Source: Methylococcaceae bacterium | GTDB lineage: Bacteria; Pseudomonadota; Gammaproteobacteria; Methylococcales; Methylomonadaceae | Direction: 5' to 3' | NCBI GenBank assembly: GCA_947505105.1 | Contig: CANNKG010000019.1 | Location: 1-45,422, forward strand | DNA: 45,422 bases | Shown here: positions 1 to 8,531 of the stretch, in pieces | Position numbering within the stretch: the stretch's first letter is position 1 | How the letters are laid out: each line of letters opens with the position of its first letter | Position numbers and translations under genes: made by a program | The notes under the pieces: model-generated | Told to the model about the DNA's origin: nothing | Databases searched by the model: none | Seen by the model: only the letters and a program-made list of their open reading frames with translations

Positions 1-169
1 GGAGGCGGCAGATATAAAACAGAAAACACCTAAAAGCAGAGTCTGCTTTGGGCCTTATTACCGTGCGATTTCAATCAATTCATTCCGGGGTACGAGTCTG
101 TTTTACGGGTCACGTTAGGTTTCAGGATTAAATCTCTAAAAAATTGAACAACCTCGCTTTGCCGCCTCC
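1..169. repeat. Long-range inverted repeat in the left-edge non-coding region
   Basis: Bases 1-10 (GGAGGCGGCA) are exactly the reverse complement of bases 160-169, enclosing about 150 bases with no gene. The pairing could close a structured RNA or mark the ends of a small element whose left side is cut by the window edge. I could not match the enclosed sequence to 6S RNA, tmRNA or a known riboswitch by eye. The element is left unnamed. Confidence 0.35.
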
Positions 170-179
170 CGCACAGTAT

Positions 180-213
180 CTTTCATTCTCTGGGGTGATG
201 AAAGCTTCTTCAT
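180..213 (+). promoter_or_regulatory. Two mutually exclusive hairpins ahead of rtcB
   Basis: CTTTCAT (180-186) pairs with ATGAAAG (198-204). The same ATGAA can instead pair with TTCAT (209-213). The two stems compete for one strand, as in an attenuator or regulated leader, and lie about 110 bases before the rtcB start. Stems are short and AT-rich, so chance is possible. The rest of 214-324 shows only the ribosome binding site of rtcB. Confidence 0.25.
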
Positions 214-324
214 GATCGTTAGGATAAAGGAATGAAAATTAACCAACCAGACAGAATTTTTCTGGCATATCATTTCTAATATATGGCTGCGCAGCCGAGC
301 TTAGATTTTCTATGGAGTTAAATC

Positions 325-1542
325 ATGACAACTGAAACTTATGAGGTAATACAAAGCAATCACGGGAAACCGATTAAATTATGGACAAAAGGCGTCCCGG
401 TCGAAGAAGACGCCAAACGCCAATTAGAAAAAATTGCCCAATTGCCGTTTATTTTCAAACATATTGCGGTGATGCCAGATGTGCATGTCGGTATCGGTTC
501 GACAATCGGTAGCGTGATTCCAACCATCGGCGCAATCATTCCGGCAGCGGTCGGGGTCGATATCGGTTGCGGTATGATTGCAGCGCGCACCAGTTTGACG
601 GCTAGTGATTTGCCGGATCATCTACACGCTTGGCGTTCGGCGATTGAAAGAGCTGTGCCGCACGGCCTGACTTTCAAACGTGATAAAGGCTCCTGGGAAA
701 ATGCTCCAGACAATGTCGATGCTGCCTGGGCGCAATTGCTGCCTGAATTTGAACGCATCTGCGACAAGCATCCGCGCTTAAAGAAAACCAATAACCATAA
801 ACACTTGGGAACGCTCGGAACCGGTAATCACTTTATTGAAATCTGTCTGGACGAAAATCAGAACGTCTGGTTGATGCTGCATTCAGGGTCACGCGGAGTC
901 GGCAATGCGATCGGTACTTACTTTATCGAACTCGCCAAGAAAGATATGCAGAAATTTTATATTCAGTTGCCGGATAAGGATTTGGCGTATTTTCCGGAAG
1001 GGACTGAGCATTTCGATGATTATGTCCAGGCTGTGAGTTGGGCGCAGGAATTTGCTCAACGCAATCGCGCCTTGATGATGCACAATGTCATCCAGGCGAT
1101 TCGGGCGCTGATTCCTAAACCATTTTATGTGGATGTGGAAGCGGTCAATTGTCATCACAATTATGTGCAACGCGAGCATCATTTCGGCGCGAATGTATTG
1201 GTGACCCGCAAGGGCGCAGTAGCCGCGCGGCTGGGGCAGATGGGGATTATTCCGGGCTCGATGGGCGCGAGGTCCTACATCGTGCGCGGTAAAGGGGAGG
1301 CTCAAGCGTTTTATTCCTGTAGTCACGGAGCAGGGCGTGTAATGTCGCGTACCGAAGCTAAACGGCGTTTCACTGTTGATGATCAGATTCAGGCGACGCG
1401 TGGGGTTGAATGCCGAAAAGATAAAGAAGTCATCGACGAAATCCCGATGGCTTATAAGGACATTGATGCGGTTATGAAGGCGCAGGCCGATTTAGTGGAA
1501 ATCGTGCATACTTTGAAACAAGTGGTGTGCGTGAAGGGATAA
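325..1542 (+). CDS. rtcB: RtcB 3'-phosphate/5'-hydroxyl RNA ligase
   Basis: GTP- and Mn2+-dependent ligase that joins RNA ends carrying 2',3'-cyclic phosphate or 3'-phosphate to 5'-OH ends; cytosolic RNA repair. At 405 residues it is a normal RtcB of the short bacterial type. Diagnostic blocks are visible: MPDVHVGIGSTIG near residue 50, the metal-binding DIGCGM, GTLGTGNHFIEI, HSGSRGVGN, CHHNY, PGSMGARSYIVRG and YSCSHGAGRVMSR, which contains the histidine that carries GMP. TGGAG 7 bases before the ATG supports the start. No rtcA or rtcR lies beside it, and no convincing sigma-54 promoter was found upstream, so the E. coli RtcR-type control is not evident. The gene ends inside the 3' end of the convergent bstC. 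Confidence 0.95.
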   Translation: MTTETYEVIQSNHGKPIKLWTKGVPVEEDAKRQLEKIAQLPFIFKHIAVMPDVHVGIGSTIGSVIPTIGAIIPAAVGVDIGCGMIAARTSLTASDLPDHLHAWRSAIERAVPHGLTFKRDKGSWENAPDNVDAAWAQLLPEFERICDKHPRLKKTNNHKHLGTLGTGNHFIEICLDENQNVWLMLHSGSRGVGNAIGTYFIELAKKDMQKFYIQLPDKDLAYFPEGTEHFDDYVQAVSWAQEFAQRNRALMMHNVIQAIRALIPKPFYVDVEAVNCHHNYVQREHHFGANVLVTRKGAVAARLGQMGIIPGSMGARSYIVRGKGEAQAFYSCSHGAGRVMSRTEAKRRFTVDDQIQATRGVECRKDKEVIDEIPMAYKDIDAVMKAQADLVEIVHTLKQVVCVKG

Positions 1543-2383
1543 TATGGGCATTTTGCGGTAAGGTGATTACTTTCAACGTCGCCTGATCACTTTCTCCCGC
1601 CTCCTGTTTAAAAGCTTCAAATTCCTTCTGCCAAGGTACCTTGTTGTAGCCCCAATTACCTTCGGACAACAGTTTTTCTCCGAGGGCTAATTGAACTTTA
1701 AATTGGTTCAGTGAGGTTTCATCGCCGTTTTCTCTGAGCGCTTGCGCGTAAAACAAATGATTAAGTGGATGGTTGGGGTGATCTTTGGCGGCTTTTGCCA
1801 AGAGTTCAAGCGCCTTATCTAAATCACCGATCCCGTTAGGCCAAGCTGGGGCTTTTAGATAAAGCGTTCCTAACAGACGTAAGGGGCCTCCATCGTCAAG
1901 ATCCGGGCTTAAAGCCAAGGCTTGTTTCATTTCATTTTCAAGTCTGCTGAGGTTGCTTAAAGCTTCTGTTGGATGTTCGCGTACTGCTAGACCTAAATTA
2001 GCCGCCAAGTAATAATGTACCGCGCCATTGCTATTGCCACCATGAGCCAAAGAGGTTTCGGCAAAGCTGACCCCTTCGGCAGCCAGTTTTTCGCGTCGCT
2101 CTTGATTGATCTCGCGTTCGGCCAAGTGTAAGCAGAGTTTGCTGCCGAGCGTGGTGCGACGAGAATCAGAATCTTGGGTTTCGCGTAAAACCGTCAAGGC
2201 GCAGTTTAAGGTAGGCGTGTCACTCAAGGCGCTAAACTGTTGCTGTTCGGCGACGAGCGTTGCGACGGTTTGCTTGGGACAGTTGGAAAGCGAATTGGAT
2301 TGAACCGGTTCGCGCGGGAGTTCGGCACAGGCGGTCAGTAAAGTTACTATTGAGAGATTGAGGATAAATTGTGCTTTGTTCAA
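1472..2383 (-). CDS. bstC: BstC-like TPR lipoprotein of sterol transport
   Basis: Last gene of the sterol operon. The N-terminus has a hydrophobic signal and lipobox LLTAC, so this is a lipoprotein with mature Cys at about residue 19. The body is rich in Ala/Leu helical repeats of TPR/Sel1 type (for example LAVREHPTEALSNLSRLE and KALELLAKAAKDHPNHPL). Methylococcus capsulatus BstC is described as a helical-repeat protein that works with BstA and BstB in sterol trafficking toward the outer membrane. The assignment here rests on fold type plus gene order. The start lies 4 bases after the bstB stop, so translation is probably coupled. The 3' end runs 71 bases into the convergent rtcB coding region, which makes the last 20 or so residues unusual and possibly poorly conserved. 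Confidence 0.82.
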   Translation of the reverse strand: MNKAQFILNLSIVTLLTACAELPREPVQSNSLSNCPKQTVATLVAEQQQFSALSDTPTLNCALTVLRETQDSDSRRTTLGSKLCLHLAEREINQERREKLAAEGVSFAETSLAHGGNSNGAVHYYLAANLGLAVREHPTEALSNLSRLENEMKQALALSPDLDDGGPLRLLGTLYLKAPAWPNGIGDLDKALELLAKAAKDHPNHPLNHLFYAQALRENGDETSLNQFKVQLALGEKLLSEGNWGYNKVPWQKEFEAFKQEAGESDQATLKVITLPQNAHIIPSRTPLVSKYARFPLNRPAPS

Positions 2384-2387
2384 AATC

Positions 2388-3227
2388 TTATTTCCCCTCG
2401 GCCCACAATTTAATCATCGGTTCAAACACTGCCGCATCGACTGCTGCGAAGGATTCGACGCCAAACAAATCGCAAAGTTTTTTGCCTTTGGTATCGCTAC
2501 ACATGCCTTCCAAGGCTTTCCCGAAACGGGCGCGTTCTTCCGGAGTTGTCTTGGCACTGTCGGCGACCACGCCCATTAACGGAATTTCTTCGGAGGTAAA
2601 AACGGCTTCTAAAGGCGTCTGCATCGGGAGCGAGGTGAGCGCGCCGAATTGTTGCTCATTTAAAATAACGGCATCGAGTTCTGCCTTATCTAAAGCGCGT
2701 AAGGCTCGAATAGCTTGATTGGAGGGTTTCGAAACAAAATCGCTGCTCGGGTTATATTTCCCGGCAAATACAATTTTGCCGAGAAATTCGGGTTCTTCCA
2801 AGACTGTGCCGCCTAGCGTCTTGCCTTTTAATTCCTCAAGACTTTTATACTTGCCGGTTGGCGTCATAACCCGGTAGCGTTCGCTGGTATGGCCTTTGAT
2901 TTTGGGTTGGACTACCGGCACCAGATTGTGACTGCTGCGCAGTTCCAAAAAAAGCCCTAAGGAAGTGATCGCAAATTTAGGATGTTGTTCGGCCATCTGT
3001 TTGCGGCATTCATCCGCTTTGGCGGTGAATACGCTATTGAAACTGTTCGCCTGCCATTGGCCGACGCGCTCGACAACGCGCAGCATCGAGCTCATCGCGC
3101 CGTTAGCATCTTTGGCATTGACTGCGCCACCGGGGTAGCAGACCACAATCATTTCGGGATTGGGTGCGGCGGTGGCCGTAAAGGTAGCAAGTAGACCGCT
3201 AAGAAGGAGGAAATTAAGTTTTTGCAT
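2388..3227 (-). CDS. bstB: BstB-like periplasmic sterol-binding protein
   Basis: 279 residues with a Sec signal peptide (hydrophobic core followed by TATAA-PNPE, cleavage about residue 20). The rest looks like a type 2 periplasmic binding fold of the PhnD/phosphonate-binding type: ITSLGLFLEL, LEELKGKTLGGTVL, KPSNQAIRALRALDKAELDAVILNEQQF. In Methylococcus, BstB is the periplasmic shuttle that binds C-4-methylated sterols between the inner-membrane RND protein and BstC. The bstA stop and bstB start overlap in TAATG, and AGGAGG-like sequence is absent between them, which fits coupled translation. Alternative reading: an orphan phosphonate-type binding protein. Its position between a hydrophobe RND protein and a TPR lipoprotein makes the sterol role much more likely. 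Confidence 0.82.
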   Translation of the reverse strand: MQKLNFLLLSGLLATFTATAAPNPEMIVVCYPGGAVNAKDANGAMSSMLRVVERVGQWQANSFNSVFTAKADECRKQMAEQHPKFAITSLGLFLELRSSHNLVPVVQPKIKGHTSERYRVMTPTGKYKSLEELKGKTLGGTVLEEPEFLGKIVFAGKYNPSSDFVSKPSNQAIRALRALDKAELDAVILNEQQFGALTSLPMQTPLEAVFTSEEIPLMGVVADSAKTTPEERARFGKALEGMCSDTKGKKLCDLFGVESFAAVDAAVFEPMIKLWAEGK

Positions 3228-5941
3228 TAAGCTTTTCTCTTATAATCAAGTAATTGTCCGATGGCCGGGGCCACGATCAGGGTGGCGATCAGGCAGCATA
3301 ACAGGCCGAGAGTGATGTTGATCCCTAAGGAGGATACGCCCCGATAACTGGCCAGGGTAATCGCACCGAGACCTGCTAATTCGGTACCTGCCGCAAGTCC
3401 AATCACTTTACCGGTAGCCAAACTGACTTGCAGGGGGCTGTAGCCTTTCAATTCGGTCCAGCGATAGCTGAACCAGACGCCGTAATCAACCGCCAGCGCA
3501 ATCACCAGAGGCAAGGCGACGATGTTGGCGAAATTATAACGAAGACCGCCCAAGGCCATCAAACCCAACATCCACCCGCCGCCGATCAGTAGGGGCAGGG
3601 CGGCCAGTGCAAAGCCGCGCACACTGCGGGTTGCCGCCATAATCCAGAGTAGGCAAAGCGCCAAGGCCAATTGCGTACCGTAAGTAAAACCATCCACCAC
3701 GGCTTTGGAAAAGACTTGATGGGTAGTCGGGAAACCGGTTGCTTCGGGCGAGACACTATAGACGTCATTAATTAAAGCGTCGAGATTGTTGGGATCATAG
3801 ACCGATTTTGCCGGGAAGGCATACACTGCAATACTGCCGTCAGTGCCGAAAAATCGGTCACGGAGCGTGCTAGGTAATTGTTCAGGCGTCAAGGTTTGGG
3901 CTTGTCGCCAGCTATCGATGACTTTGAGGCCACTATCGGCGCCGTTCAATAAGGCGCGCAAATAACTTTCGCTCCGGACTCTTCCAAGTTCCTGGTCGGT
4001 AGAGAGTTTCGTTGAAATGACCGTCAATTGATCGCGCAGTTTTTCCATGCTATCGACCAGTTTCGCATGCCCGGCAGAGAATGCCTGCTCTTCCGCGTCG
4101 TCGATAATCGTGCTTGCATTTTCGAGCAATTCTTGTACGGACGTGAATGCTTCAGCTGACAAGCCTTGCTGATTGAGTTCGGCAAGTTGCTTGGCGTAAT
4201 CGGTGCGAGCAAATGACTCGCCGATGCTGACTCCTTTGCGAAGTCGATCACCTGCGTCGAGCGGAAACAGGTTAGTCAGGGATTGTGCCTGGGCAATGGT
4301 TTTGAGCTTGCCGGCTTCGTCGGTGATCCGCCGAGCCTCGGCCATATCCTTGGCGGTGAAAATGATGACTTCAGCCTGATAATCACTTTCTGCGACCATG
4401 CGGCGTTGATAATAGGCCGCTTGGGAATTTTTAGGCAGCATCGCTAGTAGATCGTAGTCAAAAGGAATATTAAGCCCCTTGATTCCTCCAACTACCGCAG
4501 CACCGAGCGATAGAATCACCAATACGACCGCGATGACCACTGGAAATCGACCTTTTTTGCTGGTAGCGTCTCCTTCGGGTTGAACCGAGACTGATGGTGC
4601 AAGTTCTTTTAATTTAGGCGGCAACAACACATACAGCGCCGGTTGAACCATCCAGGTGCTAATCAAAATCATCAACACGCCTTTGGCCGCGACGATACCC
4701 AACTCGGCAAAACCTGGAAATTCAACGGTTGCGAGCGCGCTGAAAATGAGCAACGATGCACCGCCTGCAGTTAATACCGCGATAAACGATGAACCGATAC
4801 CTGCGCCAATTGCCTCAACTAAGGGTTTCCCTGCGCGTCGTTCTTCAGCGATGCGCGAGGAGGTAAAAATGCCGTAATCAGCGCCTAAGCCGAACAGGAT
4901 CGCAATAAACGCTGCCGTGATAATGGTCAGATGACCCACCGTGACCAGCGCCAAGCCTAAGCTCCACAGGACACCCAGCCCCATCGGGACGAAAATTAGC
5001 ACGGCCCAGCGCACGCTACGCACGACCAATAAAATCAGCGCGGCGATTAGCCCGGCAGAGGTAAAAATTACCAGGGTAATATCTTTGCGGATATTGACGT
5101 ATTCTTCGTATTCTATGGCCGGCAGGCCGGTCAGGCCGACAGTCGGCGGAGTAAGGCCTACGGCTTGAGATTGCTTTGCCAGATCGGCTGATACTTGCTT
5201 GACCTTTTCGACAAACGGCCCAAGATTTTCGAAATCTCCGGAAGCGTTTTTCGGATGCACGAACAAAAACAGCATCTTCCCATCGTGCGAGGCAAAATAA
5301 CCGTCAGCCATGCCACCGGCTCCCTGTTTAGCCAGCAGTCGGTTCCAGTCTAAACCGGTCGGAACGGTTTCGGCAGAGAGCCAGCGCTGCCATTCCTCAA
5401 GGAAAAATGTCGCCACATTGAGACTGGCTTCAGCGGTTTGCAGATCGGTATCGGCGCCACCGAGCGCAGGGTGATCTTTGCTCAGGGCGAGTGCTTTGCC
5501 GAGGTTTTGTTCCAGAGTGCCAAACTGGATAGCTTGCTGGTTCGCTAAAGCCGTCAGCTTATCCAGGCCTTCGGTCGGCATCAACAGATAGGCATGATCG
5601 AGAAAAAAGCCCATGTCGAGCCGTGCAGTCGCCTGCCCGATTTCAGGTTCTGCTTTAAGTTTTAAGGCCAAATCGTTGGCAAAGTTTTCCAATTCCTTGC
5701 GCGGTGCGCCTTCCAGTACCACCATCAAATCCGAAGCGGCACCGAAATTGGTCAAGAAATTGTTGAAGCGTTTCGCAACTGCGGTATCTTGGGGTAATAG
5801 CGCCTGCCGCGACGTATGGACTGGAAGTTGCGCGGTGGCCCAAGCTGCCAGAATTGAGAATACCAGCGCAATACTCAAAACCCACCACGGATGTCGGGCA
5901 AAAATTTCGGCAAGCTTGGCGGCGCGTTCGGTAATTTTCAT
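3227..5941 (-). CDS. bstA: BstA-like inner-membrane RND sterol transporter (HpnN/MMPL family)
   Basis: 904 residues from the preferred ATG at 5941. An in-frame upstream start at 5980 would overlap sdmA. The layout is the RND type: N-terminal TM helix (HPWWVLSIALVFSIL), a large periplasmic domain, about five clustered TM helices, a second periplasmic domain with a predicted helical hairpin, and a final TM cluster (LALALCLLWIMAAT onward). It belongs to the MMPL/HpnN hydrophobe exporters rather than drug pumps. BstA of Methylococcus extracts sterols from the inner membrane and passes them to BstB. The GADYGIF and AVDYGVW motifs in the TM regions carry the Asp residues typical of proton relay in this family. 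A hopanoid role (HpnN) is the alternative, but no hpn genes are adjacent and sdm genes are. Confidence 0.85.
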   Translation of the reverse strand: MKITERAAKLAEIFARHPWWVLSIALVFSILAAWATAQLPVHTSRQALLPQDTAVAKRFNNFLTNFGAASDLMVVLEGAPRKELENFANDLALKLKAEPEIGQATARLDMGFFLDHAYLLMPTEGLDKLTALANQQAIQFGTLEQNLGKALALSKDHPALGGADTDLQTAEASLNVATFFLEEWQRWLSAETVPTGLDWNRLLAKQGAGGMADGYFASHDGKMLFLFVHPKNASGDFENLGPFVEKVKQVSADLAKQSQAVGLTPPTVGLTGLPAIEYEEYVNIRKDITLVIFTSAGLIAALILLVVRSVRWAVLIFVPMGLGVLWSLGLALVTVGHLTIITAAFIAILFGLGADYGIFTSSRIAEERRAGKPLVEAIGAGIGSSFIAVLTAGGASLLIFSALATVEFPGFAELGIVAAKGVLMILISTWMVQPALYVLLPPKLKELAPSVSVQPEGDATSKKGRFPVVIAVVLVILSLGAAVVGGIKGLNIPFDYDLLAMLPKNSQAAYYQRRMVAESDYQAEVIIFTAKDMAEARRITDEAGKLKTIAQAQSLTNLFPLDAGDRLRKGVSIGESFARTDYAKQLAELNQQGLSAEAFTSVQELLENASTIIDDAEEQAFSAGHAKLVDSMEKLRDQLTVISTKLSTDQELGRVRSESYLRALLNGADSGLKVIDSWRQAQTLTPEQLPSTLRDRFFGTDGSIAVYAFPAKSVYDPNNLDALINDVYSVSPEATGFPTTHQVFSKAVVDGFTYGTQLALALCLLWIMAATRSVRGFALAALPLLIGGGWMLGLMALGGLRYNFANIVALPLVIALAVDYGVWFSYRWTELKGYSPLQVSLATGKVIGLAAGTELAGLGAITLASYRGVSSLGINITLGLLCCLIATLIVAPAIGQLLDYKRKA

Positions 5942-5960
5942 CAGTGATAGGCTTGGTTGA

Positions 5961-7067
5961 TCAATCAGCAAGCGCAGCAACGGTCGGCGCTTTCCTGTTC
6001 AAATAATCTTCCCATTTGCGTGCGGTCAAGCGTTGGAACATCGGCACTACCGGATTGAGTTCTATCGGTGGTTCATCCCAGTAGTTTTGGTAAGCTTCCA
6101 TTTCGGCCTCCAGTGCGATGCCGTCTTCCATCAGGATTGGCTTGAATACCAATGGTTTAGCGATATTTAAGACCAGTTGCGTCAGCCATTTTGGGGTTTT
6201 CATCGAAATAAACGGAATCGTTAGCGCATCGAAATAAAACAAGAAAAAGACGCGGGTGGTTTTTTCGTCGATCGGCAGCATGAATGACCAGTTTTTGATA
6301 CTGTCACCGGTATTGGTCCATTGATAAGGGTATTCGTAACATAATTCGATATGACGGGTATTGACGCGATTGCGATCAACGAAAATCCCGGAAATTCGAC
6401 CACCGGCCATAAAGGTATCGTAAGTCAGATAGACTTTGTTTTCATCGGCTTCATGATGTGTCAATTTGGCATCGGTAAACGGTTTGTATTTGCGATGCAA
6501 GAAAGCATGTGAAAAATCACAGATATTATCCATCACCATCGAATGATGCGTACCCCAAGTCAGATCGGCGACAAAATTGGCCCACGGATCGGCGCAGGTG
6601 AGTTCAGGAATTTCAGGGATTTGAAACTCACCAGCCAATTCCGGGTCGCCTGGAAATAGCCAGATTAGACCATAACGCACTTGTACCGGGTAGGTCTGAA
6701 CTTGTCGTTTGATCAGTGGTTTGCCGAAACTATCATGAGAATAGTCTTCCAATTTGCCTTCCCGACTAAACGACCAGCCATGATAGGCGCAACGTAAATT
6801 ACATTTATCCACAGCACCATGAGTCAACTTGAGTTGGCGGTGTGGACAGATATTGCGCATAGCTGCCAGTTGACCGTCTTCGCCACGGTAGAGTGCAATA
6901 GAGGTTTTCCAAAAAGTGACTTCCTTCACTTCGCCTGCTTTTATCGCGTTGTCATATTCCACGACATACCAACGATTCGGGTCCATGCCTGCGGCACGAG
7001 CTTTTTGGCGTGGATTTTTGGCTTCGGCAAAAGCGGGAGGGGGCGATTTTAGTTGGGTATTATTCAT
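5961..7067 (-). CDS. sdmA: SdmA-like Rieske oxygenase, sterol C-4 demethylation
   Basis: Rieske [2Fe-2S] mononuclear iron oxygenase that oxidises a C-4 methyl of sterols, the first part of bacterial sterol demethylation with SdmB. The Rieske centre is seen as CPH (about residues 76-78) and CAYH (about 95-98). The catalytic iron site is seen in the NICDFSHAFLHRK block, which gives the His, His, Asp ligands. Length (368 residues) fits this family. A GTG three codons upstream (7076) is possible, but GAGAG sits at the right distance for the ATG at 7067. It follows sdmB by 29 bases and precedes bstA by 19. Electrons must come from a reductase encoded elsewhere. Identity as SdmA rather than another ring-hydroxylating oxygenase rests on the neighbours. 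Confidence 0.86.
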   Translation of the reverse strand: MNNTQLKSPPPAFAEAKNPRQKARAAGMDPNRWYVVEYDNAIKAGEVKEVTFWKTSIALYRGEDGQLAAMRNICPHRQLKLTHGAVDKCNLRCAYHGWSFSREGKLEDYSHDSFGKPLIKRQVQTYPVQVRYGLIWLFPGDPELAGEFQIPEIPELTCADPWANFVADLTWGTHHSMVMDNICDFSHAFLHRKYKPFTDAKLTHHEADENKVYLTYDTFMAGGRISGIFVDRNRVNTRHIELCYEYPYQWTNTGDSIKNWSFMLPIDEKTTRVFFLFYFDALTIPFISMKTPKWLTQLVLNIAKPLVFKPILMEDGIALEAEMEAYQNYWDEPPIELNPVVPMFQRLTARKWEDYLNRKAPTVAALAD

Positions 7068-7096
7068 GGTGATCACTCTCGATAAAATGACTTAAA

Positions 7097-8113
7097 TTAT
7101 GGGGTCGGCTTGATGAGACCTCGGCGCACGAAATCTTCGTAGGCGGCTCGGACAGCGTCAATTAATGGGGTAGGTTGGTAACCTAATTCCTGTTTGGCTT
7201 TATCGTGATCTGCTCGGCGATGCATCTGTAACAAACGCACTGCAGCAGGGGTAAATCGCCGGGGTAAATTAGGGAAGGCCTTGAACCAGATCTTATCCGC
7301 GACTTCTGCCAATGCTCCCATTATCAAGGGCGATAATCGTAAGCGCGGCAATGGTTTACCGGTGACTTCCCGAAACATTGCCATCAAATCGTCGACGCTC
7401 GCATAAGCGGTGCTGATAATGTATTTCTGTCCGGAACGACCGTGACGCATTGCCAGAACATGACCTTCTGCGATATCGTGACCTGAGACAAATTCAAAGC
7501 CGCCTGGGATATAAGCGCGCATCGTGCCGTGGGCGTAATCGATCAGAACGCAGCCGATGCGTGACGGCACATAATCGTGCGGACCAATAATCGCACACGA
7601 GGTAGCGACGACTACGTTTAAACCGTTGGCATGCGCCTTCAGACATTCATGTTCGGTCAAATGTTTGGTAAAGCCATAGGGTAGATGGCGCTCAAATGGA
7701 TAAAACGGCATATCTTCATGACTAGATCGATTGGCCTCATAACCGGTCGCGCTGAGCGAGCCCGAGACCACAACTTTCTCAACGCCGTGACGCTGAGCTG
7801 CCTGAAGGATATGCCGGGTGCCCAGTACGTTCGTCTCGTAAATGTCTCGCTTATGTGCCGCATTGCCTTCGATCGTTGATACCAAGGCCGCGCAATGATA
7901 AATCCGCTTACAACCATTTACGGCGGCAGCGACTGCCTCGCTATCGCGTAGATCCGCAAAAACCCGTTCAACCTCAAGACCATCCAACGCGCCGTTATCA
8001 TATTCGGTTCGCATCATGACCCGCACTTGCTCGCCATCGGCCAGCAAGCGACGCAGTAAATTCGCACCAAGGTGGCCGGTCGCCCCGGTAACTAAGGTAA
8101 TGCCGGTGTTCAT
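7097..8113 (-). CDS. sdmB: SdmB-like NAD(P)-dependent sterol dehydrogenase/decarboxylase
   Basis: Extended short-chain dehydrogenase of the 3-beta-hydroxysteroid dehydrogenase type, 338 residues. The Rossmann nucleotide motif is TGATGHLGANLL near the N-terminus. Catalytic residues are visible in VVSGSLSATGY and in YGFTK, the Tyr-xxx-Lys pair. SdmB is described as the partner of SdmA: it oxidises the 3-hydroxyl and drives loss of the C-4 carboxyl group made by SdmA. First gene of the five-gene minus-strand operon, so its upstream region (8114-8531) should hold the operon promoter. An in-frame TTG start at 8140 exists, but the ATG places the Rossmann motif at the normal distance and is preferred. 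Confidence 0.85.
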   Translation of the reverse strand: MNTGITLVTGATGHLGANLLRRLLADGEQVRVMMRTEYDNGALDGLEVERVFADLRDSEAVAAAVNGCKRIYHCAALVSTIEGNAAHKRDIYETNVLGTRHILQAAQRHGVEKVVVSGSLSATGYEANRSSHEDMPFYPFERHLPYGFTKHLTEHECLKAHANGLNVVVATSCAIIGPHDYVPSRIGCVLIDYAHGTMRAYIPGGFEFVSGHDIAEGHVLAMRHGRSGQKYIISTAYASVDDLMAMFREVTGKPLPRLRLSPLIMGALAEVADKIWFKAFPNLPRRFTPAAVRLLQMHRRADHDKAKQELGYQPTPLIDAVRAAYEDFVRRGLIKPTP

Positions 8114-8140
8114 GATTTTGATTCCATGGATTGAGAGCAA

Positions 8141-8531
8141 GGGTGGATTTGGAAGAACGGATTGAGGAATTCGGCTGCTTTGGGTTTCTGGTAAAACATC
8201 ATACGCAATGGCACTGAGTTAGTTTGAACTTAGCCATTGTAATCATATAAACGGAAGTCTACGCTAAAATTATTGAATTTTTTTGCCTGTCTATTGAAGC
8301 CATTAAACCACGAGATGACCTGCTTCACAATCCTGCATTTCGATAATCCTTTATAAATCTATTGTTTAAAACTTAAGTAGAATTGAAAAGCCATCTACAG
8401 ACTCCGCACGATCCTACTATTGCAGGAAATAAAATTTGCGGTAAATTGGCTTTTTGGACCAATAACTGAAGCTTAAGATTTCGTGTATTACTTTAAATTT
8501 TTCATCCGCCAGATTAACCGAGGACCTTGAT
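8141..8531. other. Divergent intergenic region between the sterol operon and the NlpE-like gene
   Basis: About 390 bases without a credible gene. It must hold the promoter of the sterol operon (leftward) and that of the NlpE-like gene (rightward). I found only weak -10-like hexamers on either strand and no clear consensus promoter, operator or terminator. Confidence 0.5.

Noticed and set aside
263-280. Sigma-54-like promoter before rtcB (TGGCAT...TTCT)
   Set aside because: The essential GC of the -12 element is missing, and no rtcR activator gene lies in the window.
889-1326. 145-codon minus-strand frame inside rtcB
   Set aside because: It lies entirely opposite a strongly conserved gene and shows the His/Arg-rich composition of an antisense shadow.
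3227-5941. HpnN hopanoid transporter as the primary name
   Set aside because: The fold family is shared, but no hopanoid genes are adjacent, while sterol demethylase genes and the bstB/bstC-type partners are. The sterol reading is preferred.
5942-5980. Upstream start at 5980 for the sterol RND transporter
   Set aside because: It would overlap sdmA and add a segment before the charged N-terminus that normally precedes the first TM helix in this family.
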